A stretch of 57,253 nt of DNA, taken from positions 184,782 to 242,034 of the forward strand of contig BQKZ01000001.1 of assembly GCA_036244855.1 (NCBI GenBank), given 5' to 3'. The notes under the pieces were generated by a model. It searched no databases. It worked only from the letters and a program-made list of their open reading frames with translations, and was not told the DNA's origin. Positions 1 through 12,500 of the stretch are shown piece by piece. Position 1 is the first letter of the stretch, and every line of letters begins with the position of its first letter. Origin of the DNA: Temnopleurus reevesii. Taxonomy: Eukaryota > Echinodermata > Echinoidea > Temnopleuroida > Temnopleuridae. A program made the translations under genes and the position numbers.

Positions 1-3000
1 TATTTTCTTTTAGCATCTGCTATCTTATTGAACATTACCGTTGGCAACAATATTGAATAATTCAATCTTTTATTGCGTTACCCATCGGATTTGATCACAA
101 ACCTTTCAAACACAGATTCACAGAACCTTTTTGCTATGGCTCTCTGGTATTCTAGTCACTTTTATGTCGAGGGCTAGAGTCCCACCCAGAACAGCAAATG
201 ATTACTTTTTTCATTGGTTCTCTGTAACTTTTACACAGCAGTAGCATTTGTTTCTTTTCGTGAACCGCCAGCGATAAAAAGTCTTTCATTATGTCACCCA
301 TCAGAATTAATCACAAATGTTAGAATTAATATAGTTCTATATCATCTTTGTAATGCTTGAGCACCTTCACATTGTCATGTAATTGGCTGGCTCATCTGTA
401 ACATACATCAAAATGCATGTGGATCCACTGCCCTCTAACAAAGATCTTCGTTCAATAGAATTGACTAGTGACCAATCAGAATTGCTTGCTCATATTAGCA
501 ACAACCTTTTTTTACGGGCCCCAGATTTTTATTTAAGAAAACGGTATTGGATACTTAATTTTACGTCCAAAAGTTGAATAATTTTGCATTTCTTGCTCAG
601 TTTATTGGAATATTATTTTTTTCCCCTGAACCTTGAGTATAATATGGACTTGAATAGCACAGAATCATTTCCATGTAAATATCGAGTAAATTTCAAGCAG
701 TCATGCAAAGAGCTTTGAGGAAACCACAAATTATTGTGAACATGCAGTAACAATGTCCTAGAAACCAACAGAAAGTTTAGGTAAACTTCCTCGTGTGGTT
801 ATGAGCAAACTGCTGATGTTGTGGCAGAAGTTTGATCAATCTACACAGATGAGACAAACTAAATTTGCCACTAGTAGTGTGAAATTAATTGTTAAAACTT
901 GTAAATGAATCATGAATGAATCATTGATAACACAAAGTTTTATTATATTTAGAATATAGGTATGATTTAATTGAGTTATAAATTTTGAGGACCAAAAATG
1001 CATAGAGACTTGTGGAAGAGCAAACCTATTGCTTTAGTGATCTATCATTTATCTAATTTGGTCAAAAGAGCTTTTTTTTATTCATTTGAGTTGTCTAGGG
1101 TTAGAATGAATGCTTCAAGAAAGTAGCAAAAATTACACTCTCAATCCGGTTATATACATCCATGTTCATTTATAAACACTTTTATTTTGTTGATCAATGG
1201 ACCACCGCATAATTAAGACACCTTTATCATGAATGGTAACTACCATGACAACAGTGTCCAACAGCCAATCAGACTTGAGATTTCCACATGACTACGGGCA
1301 AAATTATTGTATTTCTAAGATTTACGCAACCAGGATCATTCATTTTAACTGATTTAAAAATGTTATTACCATTACAATCTCTATAACTGCCTACTAGTAG
1401 CTCACGTAAAAAAAATATATTTCTGTAATAAATGCCTGTAAGGAACTTTATTCTGATATCTAGCTCCACATTCTTTCCTGTTTCTGAAGAAAGGTAAAGT
1501 CCAAGTATGCCATTACAAGTAAAAATCCTGTCCCAGGTCAGGCAGCATAAAGCAAAACTACATTTCAGGAAATTGCAGTAGCAAAACACAACTCACTTAT
1601 GAACAAGTAGAGTCAAATACTGTGTATATATTATTTATGCTAATAGTCACAATGTACAAGTTTGAATGGATGCTTGACAATTTTCCTGTTCGGGTATTTT
1701 TCTGTAAAGATATTCTTCTTTCAGTTTCAGAACTGCGACAGTAATTCATTCATCAATTTACAATATTATAAATGGGGGTCATTCACCAATCAATGATCAA
1801 TTTATTTAGATTAAGTTTAATTAATGTTTCATATTTTGTGAATAATACAACTTCCATGGTAGCATTCGTCCTAATTGTGTTAAAACAAGAAACAACCAAT
1901 TTCTGAGCCTTTGAATTCACTACAATACAAGTTTTGGGCAAATAAACAGTTGTTATTCTGCTTGAATACACTCAGTTTTTCAAGAGTTTCTAAGGGATGA
2001 ATGATCATTTGGATCTTACAACATTGAAATGTACCAAACAGAAGCTTTCAAAAAGTAAAGGACATGTGCTCCTATAAAGCCATTCATAGATCAAATAGGA
2101 ATTAGTGCATTATGAGCTAGAGAAAATAATTTCCAACATATCAATGATTAAAATAATGTTTCTCCATTACACTATCATAATTTCAATCAGTATGTATGTT
2201 GTATCATTATAGTTAGGTTAACAGGATTGGACAGGCTTCCTTCCAGGAAATTCCAGCATATCTTTTATCCATAATGTCCGGTACCTGGGTATAAACCCAA
2301 CCTGGATAGCTAAAATCAAGGCATGTCTAAAAGCTTTAAAGATACATATCAAATTTCTTCAGAATAAAATATTTCCAAGAATTTAAGCACGAATGATTCA
2401 AGTCTTCAATATGGACCTCTGGCTTAGCAGGATTAGCTTTGCCCAGAAACGGTAATTTTTACTCTTATTTATTTTTAGTTTGAATTCTGCTTCAATTCAG
2501 AAGTGTGAACTCAAACACATCTCTTATAATTGGTTGTGAGTGAAGAAGTAACACCAGTTTTCCAAAGCTATATCTGTAGGATAGATTACATGTGGCAGTG
2601 GTAATTAATTTGCAAGTATGATAAAATGGTTCATTACACATAAGGCTTCTAAAGTTACCTTTATGTCATCTTTGGAAGCGAAACTATAATTAGCACTTCA
2701 TATTCTATTTGTTCATTCATGTTATAATGGTATGACAGACACGCTATTTCGGTTTACAAAAAATATGGCTAGACAGCTCGTGCCATATTGGTTTTTTCTA
2801 CTTTTTGCATTCTAGTTTATTGAAGAGTGGAAATTTTCATGATAAATTACAGGAATAATCACAATGTAACAAAATTCTATTTCTTAGTAAATATCTATTC
2901 ATTAGTAAATGATGCATGGCAATGCTCACATTATTTTACATTGCATAGGAAAAACAGATAAACTGCAATGTGTAATGCCAAATGTAAGTAAAGTGATGAG

Positions 3001-6000
3001 CCATCAGGCTCTGAGTATACAAAGAAAAGGAAGTTACACGAGTCATATAAAAAACTATCATCATGTAAAATCATAGTAATTGGTAAAAAGATTCAGTTAT
3101 TTTTATCGTTTTGCCCTACATATATGAAAAGGATTTGAGTATCATTTTGATCTGTCAAATGGGTGATTTTAAGTGAAAGAGTATCTAGAAAGAAATTGTA
3201 ATGAAAAATACTGATATGAATAAGACCACTGACATATAAATAGCATATGAATAACAAAATACACTCAAATGATTTTATGTCAGTGAATGTATACTATTTT
3301 TGTTCTTAAAGATTGGAGCTATAAATTGAATGGTAGAAAGTCTATACCAGCATAAATCAGGGTATCCGTTATTCCAGATATGAATTATTTTTTCCAGTCT
3401 GTGCCAGCTTCTCTTGTAAGTTTCAAACACAACTGATGATGGAAACAGAAAGGACCAGACTTAACATCAGGGATCATGCCAGCAAGATTAAAAGACATGT
3501 GTTATAAACTTATTAACCATAAATAGAATATAGATTATTTATTGCATGAGTGAGATGCATTTTATCTCTCTTTATTTTATAATTTTATAGAAAGATGTAG
3601 GTAATATAATTTTTCCTAGAGATAAAGGAATTCAAGGATTTTTTTCAGAATTGTATTCTATTTCTTTTACATTCCATAGATTGAAAATTGTAAAAGCTGA
3701 AATTATTGCTGGGGTTTTATTTTAAAGGATTTTGCAATTATGAATTGCTTAAATTTTCTCTCATTATAAAGCCCAAAGACTTGTGTGCATTATTCTTACA
3801 AAACAGGAAAATAACAAAACATGATAAAAGGTGTAAAATATTGCATTTTACAGAATATCTTCAACTGAATAAGAATAATTCAGTATACAGAATATTGTTT
3901 AGCATTCAAAAAACATTTTTGCCGTGACACAATTTTGATTAGTTTCCCAGTAATAAGGCACATATTGCAAAATGATGTGTTTAATCTTTAAGCCCCTCAA
4001 AAAGTTGATTGGTTGCCATCCACCTACCGATCCTCTGAAAATAAGAAACAACACAAAAATATACATAAACATGTAAGATACAACCTGAAAAGTCATTTTC
4101 AGACAGTTATTTGCTTTCCTCTTCCTTTGATTTTAATTTTCTGTATGAAATATATTCCAAAATTACAAAAAAAAATAAACAAATTACCAACCAAAACATT
4201 TTTCCCTTTACCTTATGAGGAATGTGAGCCATCTACATTTTAGCCACAAAGTCCAATCATACTGTATTATACTGGATAATTGTATCATAGAAGAAATCAT
4301 TCAGCACTGTACTCAAAGCTGTACACGGACTAGCAGGAGGTTTACTCATAACGAAAGTGAATAGATTGGGTTGCATTATCAATGTTTTTTCAGGATAAAC
4401 CTGGATAGACTGGAATGAACAAATGAGGTCGAGCAGCTTGCACTGCACCCATCATTCAATATTTGGTGTTAATCTTTTAGCATTGTGTTTATGGGCAGTA
4501 TATATCATTTTGTGAATACACACCCATGTCATATTTGCACTCATTTTCCAGATTTACCAGTAATTATTGTAAATCAAACTACTCTAAATATCTATCTTTT
4601 AAGTAGAGTATTCTGCTGATAACGCCAGAATCAGAATCATTTGTGGGAAACTTGTTTGTCTAGGGGATGAAATGGACAGGGGTATGCTTAGTTTCGTGAC
4701 TATTGTCAACCTAAGTTTCATTCACAAACTGAGGATGAAAAGTTGCAATTAATGAATTCCTTTAAAGATATTGTTGGTCGGCATTAATCTTTTTAGAGCA
4801 TTAGAACAAGTTTTTATTTTTAATATACACATTCAAATCATTATTTTTTATACGTATTTTCCCCGTTGTTGTCCCTGCAAAGTCTCAGTGACTTGAATAT
4901 GTCCTGCTTTATGATTTTTTTTCAGCAATGAATGTTCTGATAATTTGATGAGTTGCAACGTTAAGACTCTTTTGAAATTCTATAGATTTGTAGATTAACC
5001 CTTTTCAAATAATCTATACAATCTTGATAATGAAACATGTTTATCTTTTTTTCATTATTGAAGCTTTTAGTTTGTATTTGGTGAAGTCTTTGAGTAACGT
5101 ATCATTTAAATGAAAAATAGAGAGTTTTTTATGATGTTCTATCAAAGTAGCTGTGCCCCTCACTTCAACTTTGATTTTAGGTCAATCATTCATTTCTGTA
5201 CATGTATCAAATCTCCAGGTCTAGCATCTTATAATAAATCTAGCTACTGCACATTTTCTTACTGGCATCCTGTATATTATAGTCCTTGGGGTCATATACA
5301 GTTCATATTATGAAAATGATACAAGTAAAATCATTTTAAATACCAGAAGTTAAAAAGTCTGATCCATTTTCTTAATATGAACAACTTTTTTTAGACTCAT
5401 AGAGATTCATACTAATTAAAGTGTTTAGTTTTACTTTGAAGAATGAACTAGAATATGCAAAAATACGATCCTCCTAAAAATCTTAGTCTTTTGCCCTCCA
5501 CTGACATTAATCTCCATCTGGAAGCGTTCCAACCTAATATTTTGTTTACTTTTCAATTAAAAAAACAACATGTGAAATACAATATAAAAAGTCATTTCTA
5601 GTGAAACTATAAATACATGTAGTTGAAATAAAACCTGAGCGGTTATGTCAGACGATGTTTAGCTTTTCATTCCTGTCTATTAAAGTCTTTTTTTTGTCAT
5701 AAATCTTGTGAAATTTTTTTTTTTAACTTTGTTAACCAATGGACGTTATTTCTAAAAAAATATATATATAAATGGAGGGCTAATTTTTGTCTAACACATC
5801 TGGTAATGGCTGCAGTTATCATCTTGCTTCCCAAACCTCTGAAATACAATTATTAAACAATTTTCAGAAATTCTGAAATTTAAAGTTACACGAGTGACAG
5901 GATATGTTGTCTATGTCTTAGAGCCATACAAGCATACCTTCTTCACCATGAAAACTTGTAATTTGACTAAATTTGGTAATGTTACTCCCCAAACCAATAT

Positions 6001-7671
6001 TTGATATTTCTGTTCACAAGACTATCCTGTTTCTTGTCTCGTGCCCACATGGCTCAATTCCCATGATACAGACTGGCATGCGGGCTAATAAAAATGGTTC
6101 TCCCCACGACCTGTAATGCTATATTCTGGTTTTGTGTTACTATTTAGGCTGCACTTGATGCTGGGTCAATAGAAACCATTGATATTTTGTAGGTATGCGA
6201 GAGACAGATTTACATTTTGAAACATAATTAAAATTTTGAGGCAAGAATGAGGAGTTTGTGAGCTAGAAACAAATACCTCATTAACCCCTGTATCTGCTTT
6301 GATTTTGCTCAATTGATATGTTTACAAATTGAATCTTGACCCTTTCTTTTAAGGGTAAAGCAGTACTTGAAGAAGAAATTTTTTAACAGACTCTCTTTCT
6401 GAACCGAAAAATACATTTTTTTTCCTTCAAATTACAATGACCATATTCACTAAAAACTCATGTGTAGTGTGTTTCATATTTTTACGCTGCAATTCAGAGC
6501 ATGCTGTTACCCCTGATTCTTGTTAGCAGCCTCCGCCGCAGAATGTTCTGTACCATCTTTGTTTCCGTCTTAATGACTTTTGCACTGATATCCTCTAGAG
6601 TCGGTGTGCAAGAGTTAGAGAAACAATACAGACCCGATTAATTGTTTATTCAGGCTGGCTGATGCCAGGGTAATAAGTGTAGAGAGAGTGACCCAAGGTA
6701 GAGAGGAGTTGAAATAGTTTACATAAGTCAGGGAGAGTTCATTGTATTGTTAGCAGAGTGTATATTAACACTTTGACTAAATGTCCTGTGTTCTGGTTAA
6801 GTCTCAAATATTTTCATGCTTTTGTCATCGAATTTTTCTGAAAAAATATATTAAGGGTTTATTTAATGAACTCCTCTGGACCAGGAGGGTGTTTCACATA
6901 GTTTGTTGCTGGCAACAAGCAGTCATTTTCTGACTGTTACCTTAACAACAGTCCGCGAAAGAGCTTTTCATTCAATCAAAATCAAGGTTTTCATTGGACT
7001 GTTTTAATATAGTATCTATTTGATTAATTTTTCATTTGATTTAAAAGCTTAAAAAATCATTGTTTCAATCATAATTCACAGGAGCAATTCCACATCAGCA
7101 GTAGATAGCAGGGGTGTAAGGAATGGGGAAAAGTGCGGTAGTTTCATGATAGTCGTCATAAACGACAAAGACCTATTTTCAAACCAAATATTTTTTAAAT
7201 GTCTCCATATTGATGTCATCTCATCAATGGAGCAAATGTCTGATCACCATCTATACATGGTAGAAAGCAAAGGTTATCAAAATGATAAAATGAAATTTTA
7301 GAGATCTTTAGACTTTCAATGAAATTTAATCATCTATGTTTTCAAAGAGTTTGATGATATTTTCACATGTTTAAAATTCTCAAGATTTTTCAAACAAGAA
7401 TGAATACTAATCTGTCAATCATTTCTCAAAATAGAAAGTTCTCTTTCATCTGATTTTCAAGCATGAATTAATCTGTATTACACACCATTGTTTATATCTA
7501 TATTTATTCAGTTTTATATAGTAAATATTCTATACAAGTAAAATGCTGTCAATTCATCTATTTCAATAATACCATGTTCAATAATCGTAGTCCTGCAATA
7601 TTGAGCAAAGTCAATTGTCACAATGGAGGCACTTTTAATCTTATTGTATGTATTCCTTTTGTAAATTTCAG
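1..7671 (+). other. Intron of CPEB1 gene (5' part of gene outside window)
   Basis: Everything left of the acceptor at 7670-7671 is best read as intron, because the first exon found begins in the middle of RRM1 with a split Gly codon. I looked for the expected upstream RRM1 exon (VPWDIT-like RNP2 and the WPGKDGK segment of the family) and did not see it. The stretch is AT-rich with short meaningless open frames. A weak tandem similarity lies at about 64-102 and 279-318. A slightly GC-richer island lies at 6480-6720, and a fragment of a dispersed repeat (GGGTGTTTCACA type) at about 6885-6985. Confidence 0.6.
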
Positions 7672-7799
7672 GTTATGTGTATGTGCTGTTTGAGTCTGAG
7701 AAAGCGGTGAAGGCATTGCTGCAATCTTGTACACATGACATGAGTGGTAGAGGAGAGTACTACTATAAGATCACAAGCAGGAGAATGAGGAGCAAAGAG
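7672..7799 (+). CDS. CPEB1: CPEB1 exon: end of RRM1
   Basis: The acceptor is AG at 7670-7671 after a T-rich tract; the donor is GTAACG at 7800. The frame starts with two bases that complete a Gly codon. It encodes [17 protein letters not shown], which carries the RRM1 RNP1 strand, followed by the [15 protein letters not shown] segment that precedes the inter-RRM linker in CPEB1 proteins. Confidence 0.93.
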
Positions 7800-9551
7800 G
7801 TAACGTATAGTCTGTTCATAAGTTTATCTATTTGGATCAATGATGCTCGGATCATACTTAGAACTAAGATGCCCTAGTAACTTAAAAGCTAGCCATATTT
7901 AATACCTGAATATAATATTTACATTAAGCCTCAATTAAATTTACTATTGGAAATATCCTCTGCAATTACAATTTGTAATTTGAAACAATCTTGCTGTATC
8001 CACTTTCTAAGCAGGTTCAAGTTATTCCATGGGTGCTCTCTGACAGCAACTACGTGCGTTGCCCATCGCAGCGTCTTGATCCAGACAAGACTGTGTTTGT
8101 TGGTGCTCTCCATGGCATGCTGAATGCAGAAGGACTTGCCCATCTAATGAATGATCTCTTTGGTGGGGTTGTGTATGCTGGCATTGATACAGATAAACAC
8201 AAGTACCCTATAGGTATGTATACCTCTGACAAATTTGCATTATTTGAAAAAGACTTTAACTAAATGACTGGACAATACTAAAGAATGAATTCTCATCTTC
8301 AGTAACCATATTTTAATAGATCTTAATTAATTGTTAATCGAGAACATTAGTTTTCCATCACTGAAAACAGAATTCATCTTATGGCAAATTCATGATACAT
8401 ACAGGTATTTCTGTGGAAGTCGAATCCTATCGGACCCCAAAAGTATGTTTGACTTAAGAATAATTCGACTTCCAAAAGTTACATTACAGACTTGGGCGAT
8501 TATTTGACTGAAAGAAGTTCGACTTCGGCAGAGTTAACTGTAATTAATTCTTATCTTACCTTTTTACCTCGGGATTTGTAATTCAAATATTTCTTTGCTG
8601 TATCTATACCTCCTTCACATGTCAACCAGCATTCTATTTTCAAGAATAAATTCTATTATTTCAATATTTCTATCTCCACAGGTTCCGGGCGAGTGACCTT
8701 CAATAATACTAACAGTTACATGAAGGCTGTAGCTGCTGCATTTGTGGAAATAAAGACCGCTAAGTTCACCAAAAAGGTAAGTACTCATTTTTTAAAATTG
8801 TATTATCACTGTTTTTTTTATGGAAACATCCTAAACCACAATTGAAAGTGGATACTTTCAGAATTTAGAATGGAGAAACCTAACTTATGTTTCATGTCAT
8901 TGTAAAGCATCATTTTGTAGATTTTTTATATGTAATTTTTTTTAATCACAGAAGTCAATAAGAAAATTTTCATGAAATTTGAATTATTGTGCAATTCATT
9001 ACACTGAAAGATTTGTCAAATTTTCAGTTCAAAGTTTGAAAATATTCTGTGTGTCGAATTGGACAGAAAGTTGACTTTTGGGACATTTTTAAAGAAGTAC
9101 TTCACTGCATAAAGGCACAAAATCCTAACATCAAACAGAGCAGCACGATCATGATCAATCCCTTGAAGGGTTAGTAAATGAGATTTTCTCTGTGGTTTCA
9201 ACTCATTTCTGTTTTCACAGAATTGCAACTAATATATCGGCAATTCTTGTAATTGTTTTTTTTTAATATTGGTTTATTTGCTTCATTATTAGACCTCTTT
9301 TTTAAGTCCAATAAATTTGTTCTAACTCCTGTTTGTTTGTTACATTGCTTATTCAGGTTCAGATTGATCCGTACCTGGAGGACTCATTGTGTACGCTATG
9401 CCACACCCAGCCTGGTCCCTTCTTCTGCCGAGAGACCACCTGTTTCAAGTACTTCTGTCGTTCATGCTGGTTCTGGCAACATTCCCTCACTCAGATTAGT
9501 GACCACAAGCCTCTCATGCGCAACACAAAGTCAAAGACCAACGAGTTATAA
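7672..9551 (+). CDS. CPEB1: CPEB1-type cytoplasmic polyadenylation element-binding protein, C-terminal 205 residues (four exons)
   Basis: The coding exons are 7672-7799, 8015-8213, 8682-8776 and 9357-9551, with the stop at 9549-9551. Every junction is GT-AG, and the phases are 2-nt carry-in, 0, 1 and 0. In order the protein shows the end of RRM1 (RNP1 GYVYVLF), a short linker ([12 protein letters not shown]), RRM2 (RNP2 TVFVGAL; RNP1 [22 protein letters not shown]) and the ZZ module with Cys spacing C-x2-C-x8-C-x4-C-x4-C-x2-C followed by His. These segments match the CPEB1/Orb1 subfamily closely ([29 protein letters not shown]) and differ from the CPEB2-4 pattern. CPEB1 binds U-rich CPEs in mRNA 3' UTRs and controls poly(A) length and translation in oocytes, embryos and neurons. 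The N-terminal regulatory region and the first half of RRM1 are outside the window. The subfamily call is firm; the exact orthologue name is by similarity recalled from memory. Confidence 0.95.
8015..8213 (+). CDS. CPEB1: CPEB1 exon: linker and first half of RRM2
   Basis: The acceptor is GCAG at 8011-8014; the donor is GTATGTA at 8214. It starts in phase 0 with VQVIPWVL and holds RNP2 ([14 protein letters not shown]) and the [18 protein letters not shown] stretch. It ends after the first base of a Gly codon. Confidence 0.95.
8404..8548. repeat. Fragment of a pogo/Tc1-like element (repeated TTCGACTTC motifs) in CPEB1 intron
   Basis: GTCGAATC, ATTCGACTTCC and GTTCGACTTCGG occur within 140 bp, and the segment ends in GAGTTAACTGTA. 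This looks like the subterminal region of a pogo/Tc1-class element. No complete pair of terminal inverted repeats is visible, so it is called a fragment. Confidence 0.35.
8682..8776 (+). CDS. CPEB1: CPEB1 exon: RRM2 RNP1 and helix
   Basis: The acceptor is AG at 8680-8681; the donor is GTAAGT at 8777. It completes the split Gly and gives [20 protein letters not shown], then [11 protein letters not shown], the end of RRM2. The acceptor sits after a repeat-derived intron segment at about 8404-8540. Confidence 0.95.
9357..9551 (+). CDS. CPEB1: CPEB1 terminal coding exon: ZZ zinc module and stop
   Basis: The acceptor is TTCAG at 9352-9356; the stop is TAA at 9549-9551. It encodes [15 protein letters not shown], then the Cys/His-rich ZZ module ([19 protein letters not shown]) and the C-terminal [13 protein letters not shown]. 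The zinc ligands expected of the family are all visible. Confidence 0.95.
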   Translation, partial: VQIDPYLEDSLCTLCHTQPGPFFCRETTCFKYFCRSCWFWQHSLTQISDHKPLMRNTKSKTNEL

Positions 9552-12500
9552 AGATGCAACGCTTTTTCCTGCAACACTGAATCTAAGATTGAGCGAACAC
9601 GCAAGAGAAGCAAAGTTTCGAATAAAAATGATGTTAAATTATATTTCAAAGAAGATATACCTTGAATGACCATGTGGGTTGTGGTGACAAATCTCATGAC
9701 ATTTTTTTATAGTAATAACGAATATTCTTTGAGATAGAGAAATTGTAACATGTGCTTATTGTATCCTGTGATATTGGCAATGACCAAACAAGTATGTGGA
9801 TGAGCATAGAAGCTTAATATAGGATACTAAGTCTGAGCCATTTCTACTGCCATGGTTTCTTTTCTTGCCACTAGATAGGTCTACATGTAGTGAGCATCAA
9901 TAGATCCATTCATTTATGTAATGCCTTGAGATTTACTCGCTAAGAATTGAATCCACAAGATCTTTGATTTCACATAGCAATCAGTTGAATTTAGTGGATG
10001 TCTCTGATTAAGAATTTGTTTTTAGGGTTGTCATATTTTTATTTTGGGAATCCATTTTGCTCTTTCAATATTTGGTACCTTTTTGACCAAATTTGTGCAC
10101 AACAACATTCTTGACAGCACTCCATAAAACTTAAGTGACTTTTTTGAGAAATTCGGTCATTGTTAGAAAGTAAATATTATGTGACCATACGTTGTTGAGC
10201 AGGTTAGAGAGATAGCTTGCAACTGTGGAACTCAGTCTATAGCAATTTGGTAGCAAAAGTAGCAAACATGTCAAATCACATTTCTCAAATTGAAGAAGCC
10301 ATGGCACCTTTTTTGTTGAAAAATTTGATGTCGTGTAAAAGTGATTTTTCTTTAATAGAATGGAGAATCTGTGGAATCCATTCTTTGCAGGCTGGCAAAA
10401 GAGTCAGAATCTCAAGAAGCATCAACTCAATCAAATTTATTCAGTCGAGTTTGTATGAATGCAGTGAAAGCTTATATTTTCATGTGCTTGAAATCTTTCC
10501 GCATATAAAGAATTGTGATAATGTCATATATACATATATTTCTAACAAGTTGGTGCTTATCTTTATAATGCATTATTTGCATGTGATTATGGATCAATTA
10601 ATTTGGTTATTTTTAACTCTGTACTATAAACATTATACAAGATATGAGGTCAGAAAAACAGATTGGAAGATGCAATTCATGTTATTGCAATTTGATAGAA
10701 ATTGTTAAGAATATCATTATCTTAGGTTTGGCTGTGATATATTGTAAGTTTAAAGGGTATCTAGGGTCAAAAATAATAATTTGCTAGTTAATAGTATTTA
10801 CAAAACCTATTCTCATAAAGAACCCAGGACATCAAAAGAGGATTAGTATTTTAAATATTGAAGTTTAAAAAGTGAGCGATTCTCATGCAAAATCAAAAGC
10901 AGACTTGCACAAGACTAGCTCACACAGTTTGAGCACTAGGGATGTGCACACAAAAAATGTTCAGTCATTCTAACAACCTTGCAAGGAGCCTATATCAGAT
11001 TTAGGATCCATGTGTCTCTAACTCAACTAGTTTTCCATATCATTTCAGATAAAGTTATTTTGGGTTAATTGTACATAGGTTATATGCAAATTATAATATT
11101 TGACCCGAGATACCCTTTAAAGGTGATACCAATACTTTGATTTCATGATCATTTCACCTTAAAATTGTACTTTGGTATTTTTCAATTTTTTATGTATAAT
11201 TACAGTTCAAATGATAATTTTTGGTTGACATCTATATATGTATATGTGTATGTAAAGTAATTTCGTTAGTGCCGTTGTATACTTTCACTTAAAAAGTGGG
11301 TTATGTTGATAAATGGTATTTGATTGCTATAAAATCATATTTCTTTAAATTGAGTGATTTTCTAGACTTATAAACACAGCCTTATTTCTACAGGAACAGG
11401 AAGTGCACTTGATATATGCAATGATATGTTGTTGAATATTCAAAATATACTATATTTTTAAATTGCTTTTTCCATCAGAAATTGGACTATATCATATATC
11501 TTATATACTACCCTGTAAGGGATAAAAGAGCTATATATTATTTATTACCTAAGAGACAAACTATTAACCATCATATGTAGAAAAAGTACTAGCTTAACCT
11601 TAACTGAAAGTCTATTCCTTGGTAAAACAGTATGAATATTCGAAGTAGCCTAGTACTAGTACTGATTGTTATGAATACAAAATGAAAAGAAAATATGGTA
11701 GTCTTTCTAGGAAAGCTATAAAGCATCGTATGTCCAGTACTGAGTAATCAAAAATGTGTGTTTTGTTATTTCTATATATATATTGTTCCTTTTTAAAATC
11801 TGATTTACTTCAAGATATCCCATAGAAACATTGAATCTAAATGCAATATATTTTTAACAAAAAAAGGTAAACCTGTGCATGTATTGTCCATGATATGCGT
11901 ACTAGGAAATTGTTAAAATAGTCTTATTAAAAGATACCATACCAGAATTTTACATTTAAAAAACATGGACAGGAAACCAGACAATGGTTTTGATTACAAA
12001 TTAGAGTTGAATGGATGATAATACACCAGACTCCTATGAGAATATTACCATTATTATATTTTTGATATTTATAATTGATCTTTTGCCTCTTGTATGCCAT
12101 TTTGAATACACAATTAAATATTTTTACTCAATTACCTCATAAAAGGTCTTGCATTTTAGTCTCCAGCATCATGATGATTTGGGATCACATATGAAATTCT
12201 AAATTAATTGGAAGATTGGAGATCTGTACATAGCTGATAACATTTTAGATGAAAAATTTCTTACATGCCCTCTCTGTTTAATATGACTTGCAGATGATAC
12301 TCCATTTTTATCTTTGTTATAATCAAACACTAATCGAACAAAATTTGACATATCTAAAACAAAAATTTGATAATTGAAATAGATAATTGCATGTTCATAA
12401 TTATAATGATTTGACACAAAGTCGATGACAAGATTTGATCAGTGATTTTTTAGATTTTGAATGACAATGGAATACTAGTGTATTTGATTATGAATGATTT

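Noticed and set aside
1269..1589. 106-codon minus-strand frame
   Set aside because: Cys/Phe/Leu-rich random composition in AT-rich intron DNA, with no domain or splice support.
10217..10708. Novel gene after CPEB1
   Set aside because: No ATG start near the frame beginning, no homology recognised and no splice evidence; kept only as a low-interest finding.
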